Part shown: piece by piece, positions 9,024 to 17,372 of the stretch
Position numbering within the stretch: position 1 is the stretch's first letter
How the letters are laid out: every line of letters starts with the position of its first letter
NCBI RefSeq assembly: GCF_006227205.1
Contig: NZ_VCNG01000006.1
Coordinates: forward strand, 62,001-126,000
Origin: Pseudomonas sp. ICMP22404
GTDB lineage: Bacteria; Pseudomonadota; Gammaproteobacteria; Pseudomonadales; Pseudomonadaceae
Direction: 5' to 3'
Length of the DNA stretch: 64,000 bases
Made by a program: the position numbers and the translations under genes
Notes under the pieces: generated by a model
What the model was told of the DNA's origin: nothing
Database searches by the model: none
What the model saw: only the letters and a program-made list of their open reading frames with translations

Positions 9024-10595
9024 TCATTGTCTGGCCGATTTACCCAGGGATTTAGCCACCAGTTGTTCGTAGAGCTCGGCGTAGGGTTCGACCGCCTTGC
9101 TCCAGTTGAAGGGTGCCGACATCGCCCGGCAGCGCATGGCATTGAGTAATTCGGGGAAGGCGAAGACCTTGAAGGCGCGACTTAGTGCCTGCTTGTAGCT
9201 GTCCACGGTGGACTCGGCGAACAGGAAGCCGGTGACGCCGTCTTCAATGGTGTCGGCCAGGCCGCCGGTATTGCGCGCCACCGGCAGGGAGCCGAAACGC
9301 TGAGCATACATCTGGCTCAAGCCGCAGGGTTCATAGCGCGATGGCATCAGCAGGAAGTCGCTGCCGGCGAACATCCGTCGTGCGTCGGTTTCGTTGAAGC
9401 CGATGCGCACGCCTATCCGACCGGGGAAGCGTAGCGCCAGCTCACGCATGGCCTGTTCCTCTTCCGGTTCGCCACGGCCGATGATCGCGATCTGGCCGCC
9501 GGATTCGACGATGAATTCAGCTACGGCTTCGGTCAGGTCCAGGCCTTTCTGATACACCAGGCGGGACACTACGGCAAACAATGGGCCCTTGGACTCGTCG
9601 AGGCCGAACAGTTCGCGCACGTGGTCGGCGTTCACTGCCTTGCCCTCCCAGTCGCCGATGGCAAATTGGCGGAACAGATGCGTATCGGTGGCCGAGTCCC
9701 AGCTCTCGTCGATGCCGTTGGGGATCCCGCTGAGCAGGCCTTGTTGGGTCTTGGCCGCGAGAAAACCGTCGAGCCCGCAGCCGAACGCCGGGGTGGTGAT
9801 TTCCTGGGCATAGGTGGCGCTGACCGTGGTGATGTGGCTGGAATAGGCCATGCCCGCCTTGAGAAACGACAGCTTGCCGTAGAACTCCATGCCTTCCTGC
9901 TGCAACGCGTGCTCGGGAATCCCCAGCTCAGGGCAGGAGGCCAGGCTCACCACGCCCTGGTACGCCAGGTTATGGATGGTGAACAGGGTCGGGGTGCGCT
10001 GCCCGCGCCAGTGCATGTAGGCGGGTGCCAGCCCAGCCGGCCAGTCATGGGCATGGACCAGGTCGGGGCACCAGTGGATCTGCGCCAGGTTGGCAGCGAT
10101 GTCCGCCGCGGCCAGGCCCAGGCGCGCAAAGCGGATGTGATTGTCCGGCCAGTCGCGACCATTGTTGGCCCCGTAGGGCGAGCCTTCGCGGGCAAAGAGT
10201 TCGGGGCAGATCAGCACGTAGATCACCAGGCCGTCAGCCATGTCCATGCGCCCGATCTTGCAGGGTGGCAGCGCTGCATGGCCGCCCAGTTCGCCGATGA
10301 TGTGGATCGGGTTGCCGCTGTTCATCACTTGCGGATAACCGGGGATCAGTACCCGGACATCATGCAGACCGGCCATCGCCCGGGGCAGTGCGGACGACAC
10401 GTCGCCCAGGCCACCGGTCTTCACCAGGTCAGCGATTTCCGAGGTGACGAACAAAACTTTCTTGCGGTTAGGGTTCTGGCGGACGACGGGGAGCAGTGCC
10501 TTGCCTCCGGTGGACAGCACCGGTGCCGTCGGCGATTCAGCCGCCGGCGGTAATTGTGAACGGACTTGTTGGGGTTCCAAGGCAGCACTGATCAT
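9024..10595 (-). CDS. glgA: Glycogen synthase GlgA
   Basis: Elongates alpha-1,4-glucan from a nucleotide sugar (GT5). The protein has 523 residues. After an N-terminal extension of about 45 residues comes KKVLFVTSEIADLVKTGGLGDVSSALPRA (positions 43-71), which carries the KTGGL glucose-donor loop. The C-terminal half has VVSRLVYQKGLDL, SRYEPCGLSQMYAQRFGSLPVARNTGGLADT and the expected E-x7-E region. The ATG at 10595 is preceded by AGGAGA. It is the first gene of the glycogen/trehalose operon; the promoter must lie in the 680-base gap upstream. No glgB, glgC or glgP is visible within the window. Confidence 0.96.
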   Translation of the reverse strand: MISAALEPQQVRSQLPPAAESPTAPVLSTGGKALLPVVRQNPNRKKVLFVTSEIADLVKTGGLGDVSSALPRAMAGLHDVRVLIPGYPQVMNSGNPIHIIGELGGHAALPPCKIGRMDMADGLVIYVLICPELFAREGSPYGANNGRDWPDNHIRFARLGLAAADIAANLAQIHWCPDLVHAHDWPAGLAPAYMHWRGQRTPTLFTIHNLAYQGVVSLASCPELGIPEHALQQEGMEFYGKLSFLKAGMAYSSHITTVSATYAQEITTPAFGCGLDGFLAAKTQQGLLSGIPNGIDESWDSATDTHLFRQFAIGDWEGKAVNADHVRELFGLDESKGPLFAVVSRLVYQKGLDLTEAVAEFIVESGGQIAIIGRGEPEEEQAMRELALRFPGRIGVRIGFNETDARRMFAGSDFLLMPSRYEPCGLSQMYAQRFGSLPVARNTGGLADTIEDGVTGFLFAESTVDSYKQALSRAFKVFAFPELLNAMRCRAMSAPFNWSKAVEPYAELYEQLVAKSLGKSARQ

Positions 10596-11106
10596 AAGTA
10601 TCTCCTGTATCTCGATCTGTTTCCGGCAAGCGCCAGAGCTGTTGTTTCAATGGCCGAATCCTGCGGCCAGGCGCACAAGCGCTACGCAAGGAGAGCAAAG
10701 CGCTGCCCAATGCGGCAAAGCGAATCAGGTAATGGGGCTGTGCAAGGACTGCACCAGCCGCTGTTGCCCTTCCTCTAACCTGACCCGTCGCCGTTGCGAA
10801 AAGTTTCGACTTTTTTTCCACTGGATGACCGGTCGGTTTTCCCCCCGGATTGGCAGTCTAGGTCAGAACCTAGAGCGGTGCGGTGCGCTTCGTCGATTTG
10901 TCGGACAATCACGTTTTTTGTCGGCAATGTCTTACATGACGAAGGGAGATACGCGCCGACGAAGTGCACTTATCTGAAACAGAAATGCGGTAGGGGGCAG
11001 GGGTGGTTTCATCGCCGTGCGCGATCGGGTGACGGGATGCACCATTGGAGTGCGTGGAAAATGGAGGCGTTTTGATGGCTCTGCCGATCAAGGAAAAGAT
11101 TGCTTC
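10596..11106. other. Intergenic region upstream of glgA, no gene seen
   Basis: About 510 bases between glgA and the first REPIN. I see no open frame with coding character and no tRNA or obvious small RNA fold. It should contain the glgA promoter, but no convincing -35/-10 pair was recognised. The base composition is mixed, with a T-rich tract near 10808-10846. Confidence 0.5.
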
Positions 11107-11195
11107 TGTGGGAGCGAGCTTGCTCGCGATGGCGGTATGCCAGCTATACAGCTCTCGGCAGATCCACCGCTATCGCGAGCAGGCTCGCTCCCACA
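11107..11195. repeat. REPIN (two inverted REP sequences)
   Basis: TGTGGGAGCGAGCTTGCTCG at 11107 and its inverted partner ending GCTCGCTCCCACA at 11195 enclose a short non-conserved spacer. This is the GTGGGAGCGAGC REP class of fluorescent pseudomonads, able to form a long hairpin. Confidence 0.93.
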
Positions 11196-11241
11196 GGAAG
11201 CGCAACGGTGATCCCTGATTTCACTACCGACAAAGAACCCA

Positions 11242-11271
11242 TGTGGGAGCGAGCCTGCTCGCGATGACGGT
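11242..11271. repeat. Single REP next to a stop codon
   Basis: One unpaired REP copy (TGTGGGAGCGAGCCTGCTCG, then CGATGACGGT) ending four bases before the stop codon of the hydroxyacid dehydrogenase gene. As transcribed from the minus strand it lies immediately 3' of that gene and may stabilise its mRNA end. Confidence 0.88.
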
Positions 11272-11274
11272 CTG

Positions 11275-12237
11275 TCAGCCAGTCGGGGTCAGCAAGCGGA
11301 TCGGTGCTCCGGCGGCCCAGGCTTGCAGGTCCTCGATCATCTGCGAATAGAATTGCTGGTAGTTCTGTCGGCTGACGTAACCCACATGCGGCGTGGCCAG
11401 TACGTTACCCAGCGTCCGGAACGGGTGATCGGCGGGCAAGGGTTCTTGTGCGAATACATCCAGGGCGGCGCCGGCCAGGCGTTTGTGCCGGAGGGCATCG
11501 ATCAGCGCGTGTTCATCGACAATCGGCCCTCGTGCGGTGTTGACCAGCAGCGCCTCGGGCTTCATCCAGCCCAGCGCCTGGGCGTCCACCAGGCCTCGGG
11601 TGCGTTCGCCGAGTACCAAGTGGATCGAGAGAATGTCCGCCTGCTCGAACAACTGTTGTTTGCTCACGTAGGTCACGCCCACCTCGGCGGCCTGTTCGGC
11701 GGTGAGGTTCTGGCTCCAGGCGATCACTCGCATGCCGAACACCTGGCCGAACTGTGCCACTCGCTTGCCGATACTGCCCAGGCCGAGGATGGCCAGGGTC
11801 TTGCCATACAGGTCGCCACCCAGGCCCTGTTGCCACAGGCCCGCGCGCAGGGCATTGGCTTCCTGGACGAGGTTTCGGCTCAAAGCCATCACCAATGCCC
11901 AGGTCAGTTCGGGAGCCGCGTGCTTGTAGCTTTCGGTGCCGCACACCTGGATGCCCAGCTCGGCAGCGGTCTTGAGGTCGAGGGCGGCATTGCGCATGCC
12001 GCCGGTGAGCAGCAGCTTGAGATTCGGCAGGCGACGCAGCAAGCCTTCGTCGAATGACGTGCGCTCGCGCATCACGCAAATCACGTCGAAGGGCGCCAGG
12101 CGTTCGGCGAGGGTATCGCGGTCGGCAGGGTAGTCATGGAGAAAAGTCACCTGGCCGATGCTGTCCAGGACCGACCAGTCCACTACGTCCCGCGCCACAT
12201 CTTGCCAATCGTCGATGACCGCTATTTGCACCGCCAT
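11275..12237 (-). CDS. D-2-hydroxyacid dehydrogenase family protein
   Basis: NAD(P)-dependent reductase/dehydrogenase of the D-isomer 2-hydroxyacid family, 320 residues. The Rossmann motif LAILGLGSIGKRVAQFG lies near residues 150-166. The catalytic trio is visible as Arg in LLVNTARGPIVDE, Glu in FAQEPLPADHP and His in ATPHVGYVS. The physiological substrate cannot be read from sequence; glyoxylate/hydroxypyruvate reductase or phosphoglycerate dehydrogenase-like activity are both possible. It starts 11 bases downstream of the alpha/beta hydrolase gene and could be co-transcribed with it. A REP follows the stop directly. Confidence 0.9.
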   Translation of the reverse strand: MAVQIAVIDDWQDVARDVVDWSVLDSIGQVTFLHDYPADRDTLAERLAPFDVICVMRERTSFDEGLLRRLPNLKLLLTGGMRNAALDLKTAAELGIQVCGTESYKHAAPELTWALVMALSRNLVQEANALRAGLWQQGLGGDLYGKTLAILGLGSIGKRVAQFGQVFGMRVIAWSQNLTAEQAAEVGVTYVSKQQLFEQADILSIHLVLGERTRGLVDAQALGWMKPEALLVNTARGPIVDEHALIDALRHKRLAGAALDVFAQEPLPADHPFRTLGNVLATPHVGYVSRQNYQQFYSQMIEDLQAWAAGAPIRLLTPTG

Positions 12238-12248
12238 GGGGCACCTCG

Positions 12249-13280
12249 TCAGGGAATGGGTTTGTTCAGCCAGCTCAGCAACGCTTCATGGAAGCGGTCC
12301 GGCTCCTCCATCTGCGGAGCGTGCCCCAGAAGAGGGAACTCCACCAGGGTCGACCGAGGGATGAGTTGGGCGGCCTGCTTGCCCAATACCTCATAGCGAC
12401 CCAGTTTGGCTTTCACCGCTGGTGGAGCGATGTCGCTGCCGATGGCCGTGGTATCGGCGGTGCCGATCAGCAGAAGGGTCGGCATCTTCAGGTCCTTGAA
12501 TTCGTAGTAGACCGGCTGGGTGAAGATCATGTCGTAGATCAGCGCCGAGTTCCAGGCGACCTGGGTGTGTCCCGGTCCCTTGTTCAAGCCGGCGAGCATG
12601 TCTACCCAGCGTTCGAACTCCGGTTTCCAGCGGCCGCCGTAGTAAGTCGTGCGCTCGTAATTGCGAATACTGTCGGCGTTGAGCTTCAGCTCCCGTGCGT
12701 ACCATTGATCGACGGTGCGGTAAGGCACGCCAAGAGCCTTCCAATCTTCCAGGCCGATGGGGTTGACCATGGCCAGGCGCTCCACCTGATCGGGAAACTG
12801 CAAGGCATAACGGGTGGCGAGCATGCCGCCGGTAGAGTGCCCCAGGACGATGGCTTTCTGTATGCCGAGAGCCTTGAGCAGGGCCTGGGTATTGGTGGCC
12901 AGTTGTTGGAAGCTGTACTGGTAGTGATCCGGTTTGCTGGACGTGCAAAAACCGATCTGGTCCGCTGCGATCACCCGGTAACCGGCCTCGCTGAGGGTCT
13001 TGATCGAGTCGCCCCAGGTGGCGGCGCAGAAGTTCTTGCCGTGCATCAGCACGATGCTGCGGCCATTGACCTTGCCCTGGGCCGGTACGTCCATGTAGCC
13101 CATCTGCAGGGATTTGCCCTGGGACTGGAAGGCGAAATGCTTGAGGGTATAGGGGTATTCGAAACCTTGGAGTTCCGGCCCATAGGCCGGCCCTTCCTGG
13201 GCGCTTTCGGCATGGGCGAGCAGCGGCAGGGTGGCGGTCAGGAACAGGCTGGGTAACCAGCGAAGAGTGGCGCGCGGCAT
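12249..13280 (-). CDS. Exported alpha/beta-fold hydrolase
   Basis: A 343-residue serine hydrolase of unknown substrate. An N-terminal signal peptide (PSLFLTATLPLLAHAES) predicts export to the periplasm. The alpha/beta fold core shows SIVLMHGKNFCAATW (oxyanion region), the nucleophile elbow VLGHSTGGMLATRYA and the catalytic His in LLGHAPQMEEPDRFHEAL. The start at 13280 has GGAG eight bases upstream; the same frame stays open to 13742, but that extension is Arg-rich, has no ribosome binding site and would hide the signal peptide. The downstream hydroxyacid dehydrogenase gene is 11 bases away. Similar proteins are annotated only as alpha/beta hydrolases, so no specific role is claimed. Confidence 0.88.
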   Translation of the reverse strand: MPRATLRWLPSLFLTATLPLLAHAESAQEGPAYGPELQGFEYPYTLKHFAFQSQGKSLQMGYMDVPAQGKVNGRSIVLMHGKNFCAATWGDSIKTLSEAGYRVIAADQIGFCTSSKPDHYQYSFQQLATNTQALLKALGIQKAIVLGHSTGGMLATRYALQFPDQVERLAMVNPIGLEDWKALGVPYRTVDQWYARELKLNADSIRNYERTTYYGGRWKPEFERWVDMLAGLNKGPGHTQVAWNSALIYDMIFTQPVYYEFKDLKMPTLLLIGTADTTAIGSDIAPPAVKAKLGRYEVLGKQAAQLIPRSTLVEFPLLGHAPQMEEPDRFHEALLSWLNKPIP

Positions 13281-13414
13281 GGTCGATCTCCTTGTGGCAG
13301 CCGGACGATCCTGGGGCGGCCCGGTTATGGCGACATTAACCACAGGCAATCGACAGGCCGGAATGTTCAACCTAGCCGGGGGAAATGCGCCATGACGCCG
13401 TTCAGCGATCCCCG

Positions 13415-13861
13415 TCAGTGAGCCGGATAGTCCGCCACCACGGTTTGCGTCCCGTCTTTTTTCAGGCCGATCACCTGGTAGGCATCGCTCATGCCGTCCA
13501 TTTCCATGCCGGGTGAGCCCATGGGCATGCCGGGCGCGGCTACGCCGAGCAAGTCGTCCCGCTGGCTCAGCGCCCGTACCTGATCGGCAGGCACGTGGCC
13601 CTCGACGAATTTGCCATCGATCTCGGCGGTATGGCAGGAGCGCAGGTTCGGTGCCACGCCCAGGCGTTGCTTCACTGAACTCATGTCGGTTTCGACATGG
13701 TCGTTGACCTTGAAGCCGTTCTCTTGCAGATGAGCGATCCATTTCTTGCAGCAGCCGCAGTTGGCGTCGCGGTGCACATCGATGGTGGCAGGCGCGGCGG
13801 CCTGGGCCAGGGTGGTCACGAACAGGGCGCTCAGGGCGAGCAGGTGCAGGGGATTGGCCAT
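13415..13861 (-). CDS. DUF411 protein, probable periplasmic copper-related
   Basis: A 148-residue protein with a signal peptide (MANPLHLLALSALFVTTLAQAA) followed by the DUF411 domain. It has the CGCCKKW motif near residue 35, a second Cys in RSCHTAEIDGKFVEGHVPA and a Met-rich stretch (GMPMGSPGMEMDGM) suited to copper binding. DUF411 proteins are commonly encoded with copper-resistance genes; their mechanism is not established. Here no other copper gene adjoins it, but an operator-like palindrome at 13941-13955 resembles copper-responsive two-component sites. The gene appears monocistronic. Confidence 0.88.
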   Translation of the reverse strand: MANPLHLLALSALFVTTLAQAAAPATIDVHRDANCGCCKKWIAHLQENGFKVNDHVETDMSSVKQRLGVAPNLRSCHTAEIDGKFVEGHVPADQVRALSQRDDLLGVAAPGMPMGSPGMEMDGMSDAYQVIGLKKDGTQTVVADYPAH

Positions 13862-13940
13862 GAAAGCGGTCTCGTGTGGAGCGGGTTGGCGGGAGGATAC
13901 CAGAGTAGCGGCTACGAGCTGACAGGCCGCTGAGGGACAG

Positions 13941-13955
13941 ATGACAGAATTGTCA
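13941..13955 (-). promoter_or_regulatory. CopR/CusR-like operator upstream of the DUF411 gene
   Basis: On the minus strand the sequence reads TGACAATTCTGTCAT, a palindrome of the form TGACA-N4-TGTCAT. From memory, copper-responsive regulators CusR and CopR bind TGACA-N4-TGTCAT-like sites. It lies 80 bases upstream of the DUF411 start codon, a suitable position for an activator. Function is inferred from motif and target together. Confidence 0.55.
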
Positions 13956-14001
13956 GGTGGGGGGCATCAAGCTGAATGAAAAGGCCGCGGGACCTTATGG
14001 G

Positions 14002-14085
14002 CACTGGGTTTGCTCGCGATGGGCAGGGACAGTCAAAATTGATGCAAGCTGTTTCGCCGCTATCGCGAGCAGGCTCGCTCCCACA
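14002..14085. repeat. REPIN with one degenerate arm
   Basis: The left arm is eroded (TTTGCTCGCGATGG), while the right arm TATCGCGAGCAGGCTCGCTC ending in CCACA at 14085 is intact. It forms a hairpin pair with about 30 bases of spacer. Confidence 0.82.
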
Positions 14086-14172
14086 TTGGGTTCGGGGTGT
14101 ACGCAGCACCTGCATACGCCGCCCACCCTGATTGCGGGTTGGTCACAACATCCGGTCACTACGTCAGCCCGT

Positions 14173-14262
14173 TGTGGGAGCGAGCCTGCTCGCGATGACG
14201 GTGGCACAGCCGACATCTCCGCAATCTGACCCACCGCTTTCGCGAGCAGGCTTGCTCCCACA
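14173..14262. repeat. REPIN
   Basis: Inverted REP pair: TGTGGGAGCGAGCCTGCTCG at 14173 and CGAGCAGGCTTGCTCCCACA ending at 14262. With the preceding REPIN it fills most of the 451-base gap between the DUF411 gene and the chemoreceptor gene; no gene was seen in that gap. Confidence 0.93.
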
Positions 14263-14312
14263 AGGAGACCACGCTGGCCGGGGTTCGCCCGCGAGCAGCG
14301 TGGCCACAGTTC

Positions 14313-16307
14313 TCAGCGAAGTTTAAAGCGCCCCATGATGGCATTCACTCGACTGTTGGCTTCCAGCAGTTGCCGGGTGTTGTTTTCGCTGGCCAATCCG
14401 CCTGCCACCAGTTCCTCCACCATATGGCGGATTTGCACCATGCTGCGGTTGATCTCTTCGGTCACGGCGCTCTGTTGTTCGGCGGCGGTGGCGATCTGGG
14501 TACTCAGGCTGTTGATCTGACCGACGGAACCGGCCATTTCATCCAGGCCGGTGTTGACCCGGGAGGTCGCGTCGGCAGCCGACTGGCAACTGGCCTGGGT
14601 ATTTTCCATTGCCGAAACCGACGAACTCACGCCTTGGGTCAGGCGGGTGAGCATTTCGTTGATTTCCGAGGTGCTGGCCTGGGTGCGCGCGGCGAGGGCT
14701 CGTACCTCGTCGGCTACCACTGCAAAACCACGGCCCTGTTCGCCGGCCCGGGCAGCTTCGATGGCGGCGTTGAGTGCCAGCAGGTTGGTCTGTCCGGCGA
14801 TGGCACCGATCACGCCGAGAATCTCGGTGATGCGCTGCGCATCCTGCTGCATGCTCTCGACCTTGCGGGTGGCGCTGGCGACTTCATCGATCAATGCCAC
14901 CACGCTATTGGAGGCCTCGCCCACCACGACGCGAGAGCGATCGGCATGTTCGTTGGCGCGCTGGGTGAATGCAGCCGTTTCGGCGGCGTTCTGGGCGACG
15001 CTTTCGGCCGTGGAGCTCATTTGATTAATGGCGGTCACGGTCTGATCGGTTTCAGAGGCGTGGCGCATCAGGATTTCGCTGGTATGGGCGGAAGTCCGTT
15101 GCAGGTTGTCCAGGCTCGATGCCATGGCGCCAGTGGCTTGGGTGACTTCGCCGATCATATCTTGCAGATAAACGATGAAGCGGTTGACCGAATGACCAAT
15201 TGCTCCCAGCTCGTCCTCGGCACGGATGGTGATGCGTCGGGTCAGGTCGGCATCGCCGGTGGACAGCGCGTCGATGTTGCCCTTGAGTATCTTCATGCGG
15301 CCGGTCAGTTGGCGGATGGCGTACAACTGCATCAGCACCAACAGGATGACCATCGGGATCTGCAGCAGACTGAGGGTATTCAGTACGTCATCGCGCTGGG
15401 CGGTGATCAGGCGGGTTGGCAAGGCGGTGGCGAGGAACCAGGGCGTGCCTTCGATGGGGCGCATGAAGAACGTGCTGGCTTCGCCCTTGTTGTCGAACTC
15501 GACCCGCTGCAACGGTTGATCACGGTGAGCCAGGCCTGCCTTGACCTGAGCGGCAAAGGGCGAGGCGGCGGCCAGTTCGCTGACATTCTTGAGCACGATC
15601 GGACCGCTGATGCGCGAGCTGTTGCTGATGATCTTGCCGTCGCCTTCGACAATCAGCATCTCGGCGTTCAGGTCGGCTTCCTTGCGCGCCACCAGGTCAT
15701 TGAAGAACCCCAGGGTCACGTCAATGGTGGAGACGCCATAAGGAACGCCGTTTTTCTGGATGGCCATGGCGCAGTTGGTGCGCGGTTCGGCGCTGGCGTC
15801 ATCTTTATAGGCGGCGGCCCAGGCGCATTTGCCGGGCGGGGTGGCCATGCCGCCCTTGTGCCAGGGCTGCTCGTAATAGTTTGGTGCGGCGTCGCTGTTC
15901 CAGAACGTATTGACCACCAGCTTGCCAGAGCTATCGCGGTGCCAGAACGTGCTGAACTTGTTGCGTCCTTCGGCGCGCTGGTTGGGCAGCGGCCAGATCC
16001 CGCCACCGAAGACTTTCGGTTCGCCGTATTGGTCCACCAGACCTGGAAGTACCTTGTCGATGGCATCGCTGTCGAGCAACGGAATGGTCTGGGTGATGCT
16101 GCGTTGCTGGGCCTGTACTTTGTTCAGCTCGCCCTGGATCTGCTCCGCGACTTCGCCGATGCGGTTGAGCGCCACTTGCTCCTCGGTCTGGCGCAGCTTG
16201 GGCGCCACCAGATAACTGATGCCCACGACCGTCAGGATGGACAACACCAGGATGAATAGGACCAGGAACAGCGTGTAGCGAGCCTGAATAGTGCGGAATG
16301 AGGGCAT
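14313..16307 (-). CDS. Methyl-accepting chemotaxis protein with large periplasmic sensor
   Basis: A 664-residue chemoreceptor. A transmembrane segment at about 10-33 ([24 protein letters not shown]) is followed by a periplasmic domain to about residue 315 of double-Cache size, with [27 protein letters not shown] and a Cys pair (KCAWAA, TNCAMAI). Then come a second membrane segment, HAMP ([12 protein letters not shown]) and the signalling hairpin [36 protein letters not shown] in two parts. The ligand is not identifiable. No CheR-docking pentapeptide is visible at the C-terminus. The start at 16307 has AAGGA upstream. It stands alone, with a REPIN after its stop. Confidence 0.94.
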   Translation of the reverse strand: MPSFRTIQARYTLFLVLFILVLSILTVVGISYLVAPKLRQTEEQVALNRIGEVAEQIQGELNKVQAQQRSITQTIPLLDSDAIDKVLPGLVDQYGEPKVFGGGIWPLPNQRAEGRNKFSTFWHRDSSGKLVVNTFWNSDAAPNYYEQPWHKGGMATPPGKCAWAAAYKDDASAEPRTNCAMAIQKNGVPYGVSTIDVTLGFFNDLVARKEADLNAEMLIVEGDGKIISNSSRISGPIVLKNVSELAAASPFAAQVKAGLAHRDQPLQRVEFDNKGEASTFFMRPIEGTPWFLATALPTRLITAQRDDVLNTLSLLQIPMVILLVLMQLYAIRQLTGRMKILKGNIDALSTGDADLTRRITIRAEDELGAIGHSVNRFIVYLQDMIGEVTQATGAMASSLDNLQRTSAHTSEILMRHASETDQTVTAINQMSSTAESVAQNAAETAAFTQRANEHADRSRVVVGEASNSVVALIDEVASATRKVESMQQDAQRITEILGVIGAIAGQTNLLALNAAIEAARAGEQGRGFAVVADEVRALAARTQASTSEINEMLTRLTQGVSSSVSAMENTQASCQSAADATSRVNTGLDEMAGSVGQINSLSTQIATAAEQQSAVTEEINRSMVQIRHMVEELVAGGLASENNTRQLLEANSRVNAIMGRFKLR

Positions 16308-16427
16308 TGGACAGTTCCTTGCTCGAAGGCGTCTTTCGGGGCGGTAGACTTATCTGTATCGGCCCCTCGCCATAGCGCTTGAATGTCGGACGCTTGGCGC
16401 GGGGTACCGTTCGTCGCCCGCCTCCCG

Positions 16428-17372
16428 TCACGCCGCCGAGCTGGACCGCGTGCCTCTCCAGGTCTGTGTATGGGCCTGCAGCTCATCGTGCAGTCGTTGC
16501 ATCGGCCTGGCATGCAGGTCGAGCTGGCGAGCCAGCGCGCCACGGTGAAACAGCGCCTGCCAGTGCAGCTCGCCTTCGACGGGCACCATGCCGGTAAAAA
16601 TGAAGCCGGCAGCCATCAACCGTCGATAATCCTCGGGGAACTGTCGACGCAGTCCGAGTCGTACCGAGATCGACCAGTGGGCCGGCAAGCGTTGCAGTTG
16701 CCTGGCCAGATGCCGGCTCATGTGACCAGCGACCACGTCGATACGCCCGGGTAGTGAGCTGATCTGCAGTGGCTGCATCGAGGCCGGTACATCGTCGACG
16801 GTGGTGCCAAATTGCGCTGCCAAGGGAGTCATCAACCATTGGCACGAGGCAGGCCAGTGCACCTGCGGCAAAGGCCGCTGATGCTCGCCCATCATCTGGC
16901 AGCCGATCACAATCGTCTCGGCCTGGGCCGCGGCGAACGGCGAGGGCACGTAGTCGGGCATCAGCCCGACATCATGGAAACCGAGTCGTTGCGCCAATCG
17001 TTGGCTGTAGAGGTGGCTGGTGACCTGTTTGATGGACAGCCTGACGAGACCGAGGTCGTTACAGCGCTCCAGGAGTAGCCGGCCCAGGCGGGTAGCGATC
17101 TGGCTGCCTTGCCGTGCCGGGTCCACTGCCACCAGTGCCAGTTCCGCATCCTCCCGGTTCGCGACCGGTCGGCACAACGCCGCGTGGCCCACCACCCGGT
17201 CCTCCATCACGGCAACCATGGAAAACCAATGTCGATGCTGATTGTGCTGGCAGATCATGTGGGGCACGTAGACGTCTGGCGAAACGTAGTGATCGCCGTA
17301 TACCCGGCGGAACAGTTCGCTGGTTCCGATGGCATCCGTGGGCCTGAATGTCCTGATGACCAAGGTACTCAT
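16428..17372 (-). CDS. GNAT acetyltransferase with an unassigned C-terminal half
   Basis: A 314-residue protein, last gene of the LuxC/LuxE operon. Residues 1-155 form a GNAT domain: MVAVMEDRVVGHAAL, then the acetyl-CoA site LALVAVDPARQGSQIATRLG and RLAQRLGFHDVGLMPDYVP. The remaining ~155 residues have no motif I recognise; it is about twice the length of a simple GNAT, so a second degenerate GNAT-like or unrelated domain is possible. It overlaps the upstream PaaK-like gene by four bases (17369-17372). In this context it may N- or O-acylate the pathway product with an acyl group or provide self-protection, but the substrate is unknown. Confidence 0.85.
   Translation of the reverse strand: MSTLVIRTFRPTDAIGTSELFRRVYGDHYVSPDVYVPHMICQHNQHRHWFSMVAVMEDRVVGHAALCRPVANREDAELALVAVDPARQGSQIATRLGRLLLERCNDLGLVRLSIKQVTSHLYSQRLAQRLGFHDVGLMPDYVPSPFAAAQAETIVIGCQMMGEHQRPLPQVHWPASCQWLMTPLAAQFGTTVDDVPASMQPLQISSLPGRIDVVAGHMSRHLARQLQRLPAHWSISVRLGLRRQFPEDYRRLMAAGFIFTGMVPVEGELHWQALFHRGALARQLDLHARPMQRLHDELQAHTQTWRGTRSSSAA

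Noticed and set aside
10596..11106. Possible small genes upstream of glgA
   Set aside because: Several short frames exist on both strands but none has a convincing start, conserved pattern or protein-like composition.
12249..13742. Long 497-codon version of the alpha/beta hydrolase
   Set aside because: The extra N-terminal part is Arg-rich with no ribosome binding site, and would bury the clear signal peptide starting at 13280.
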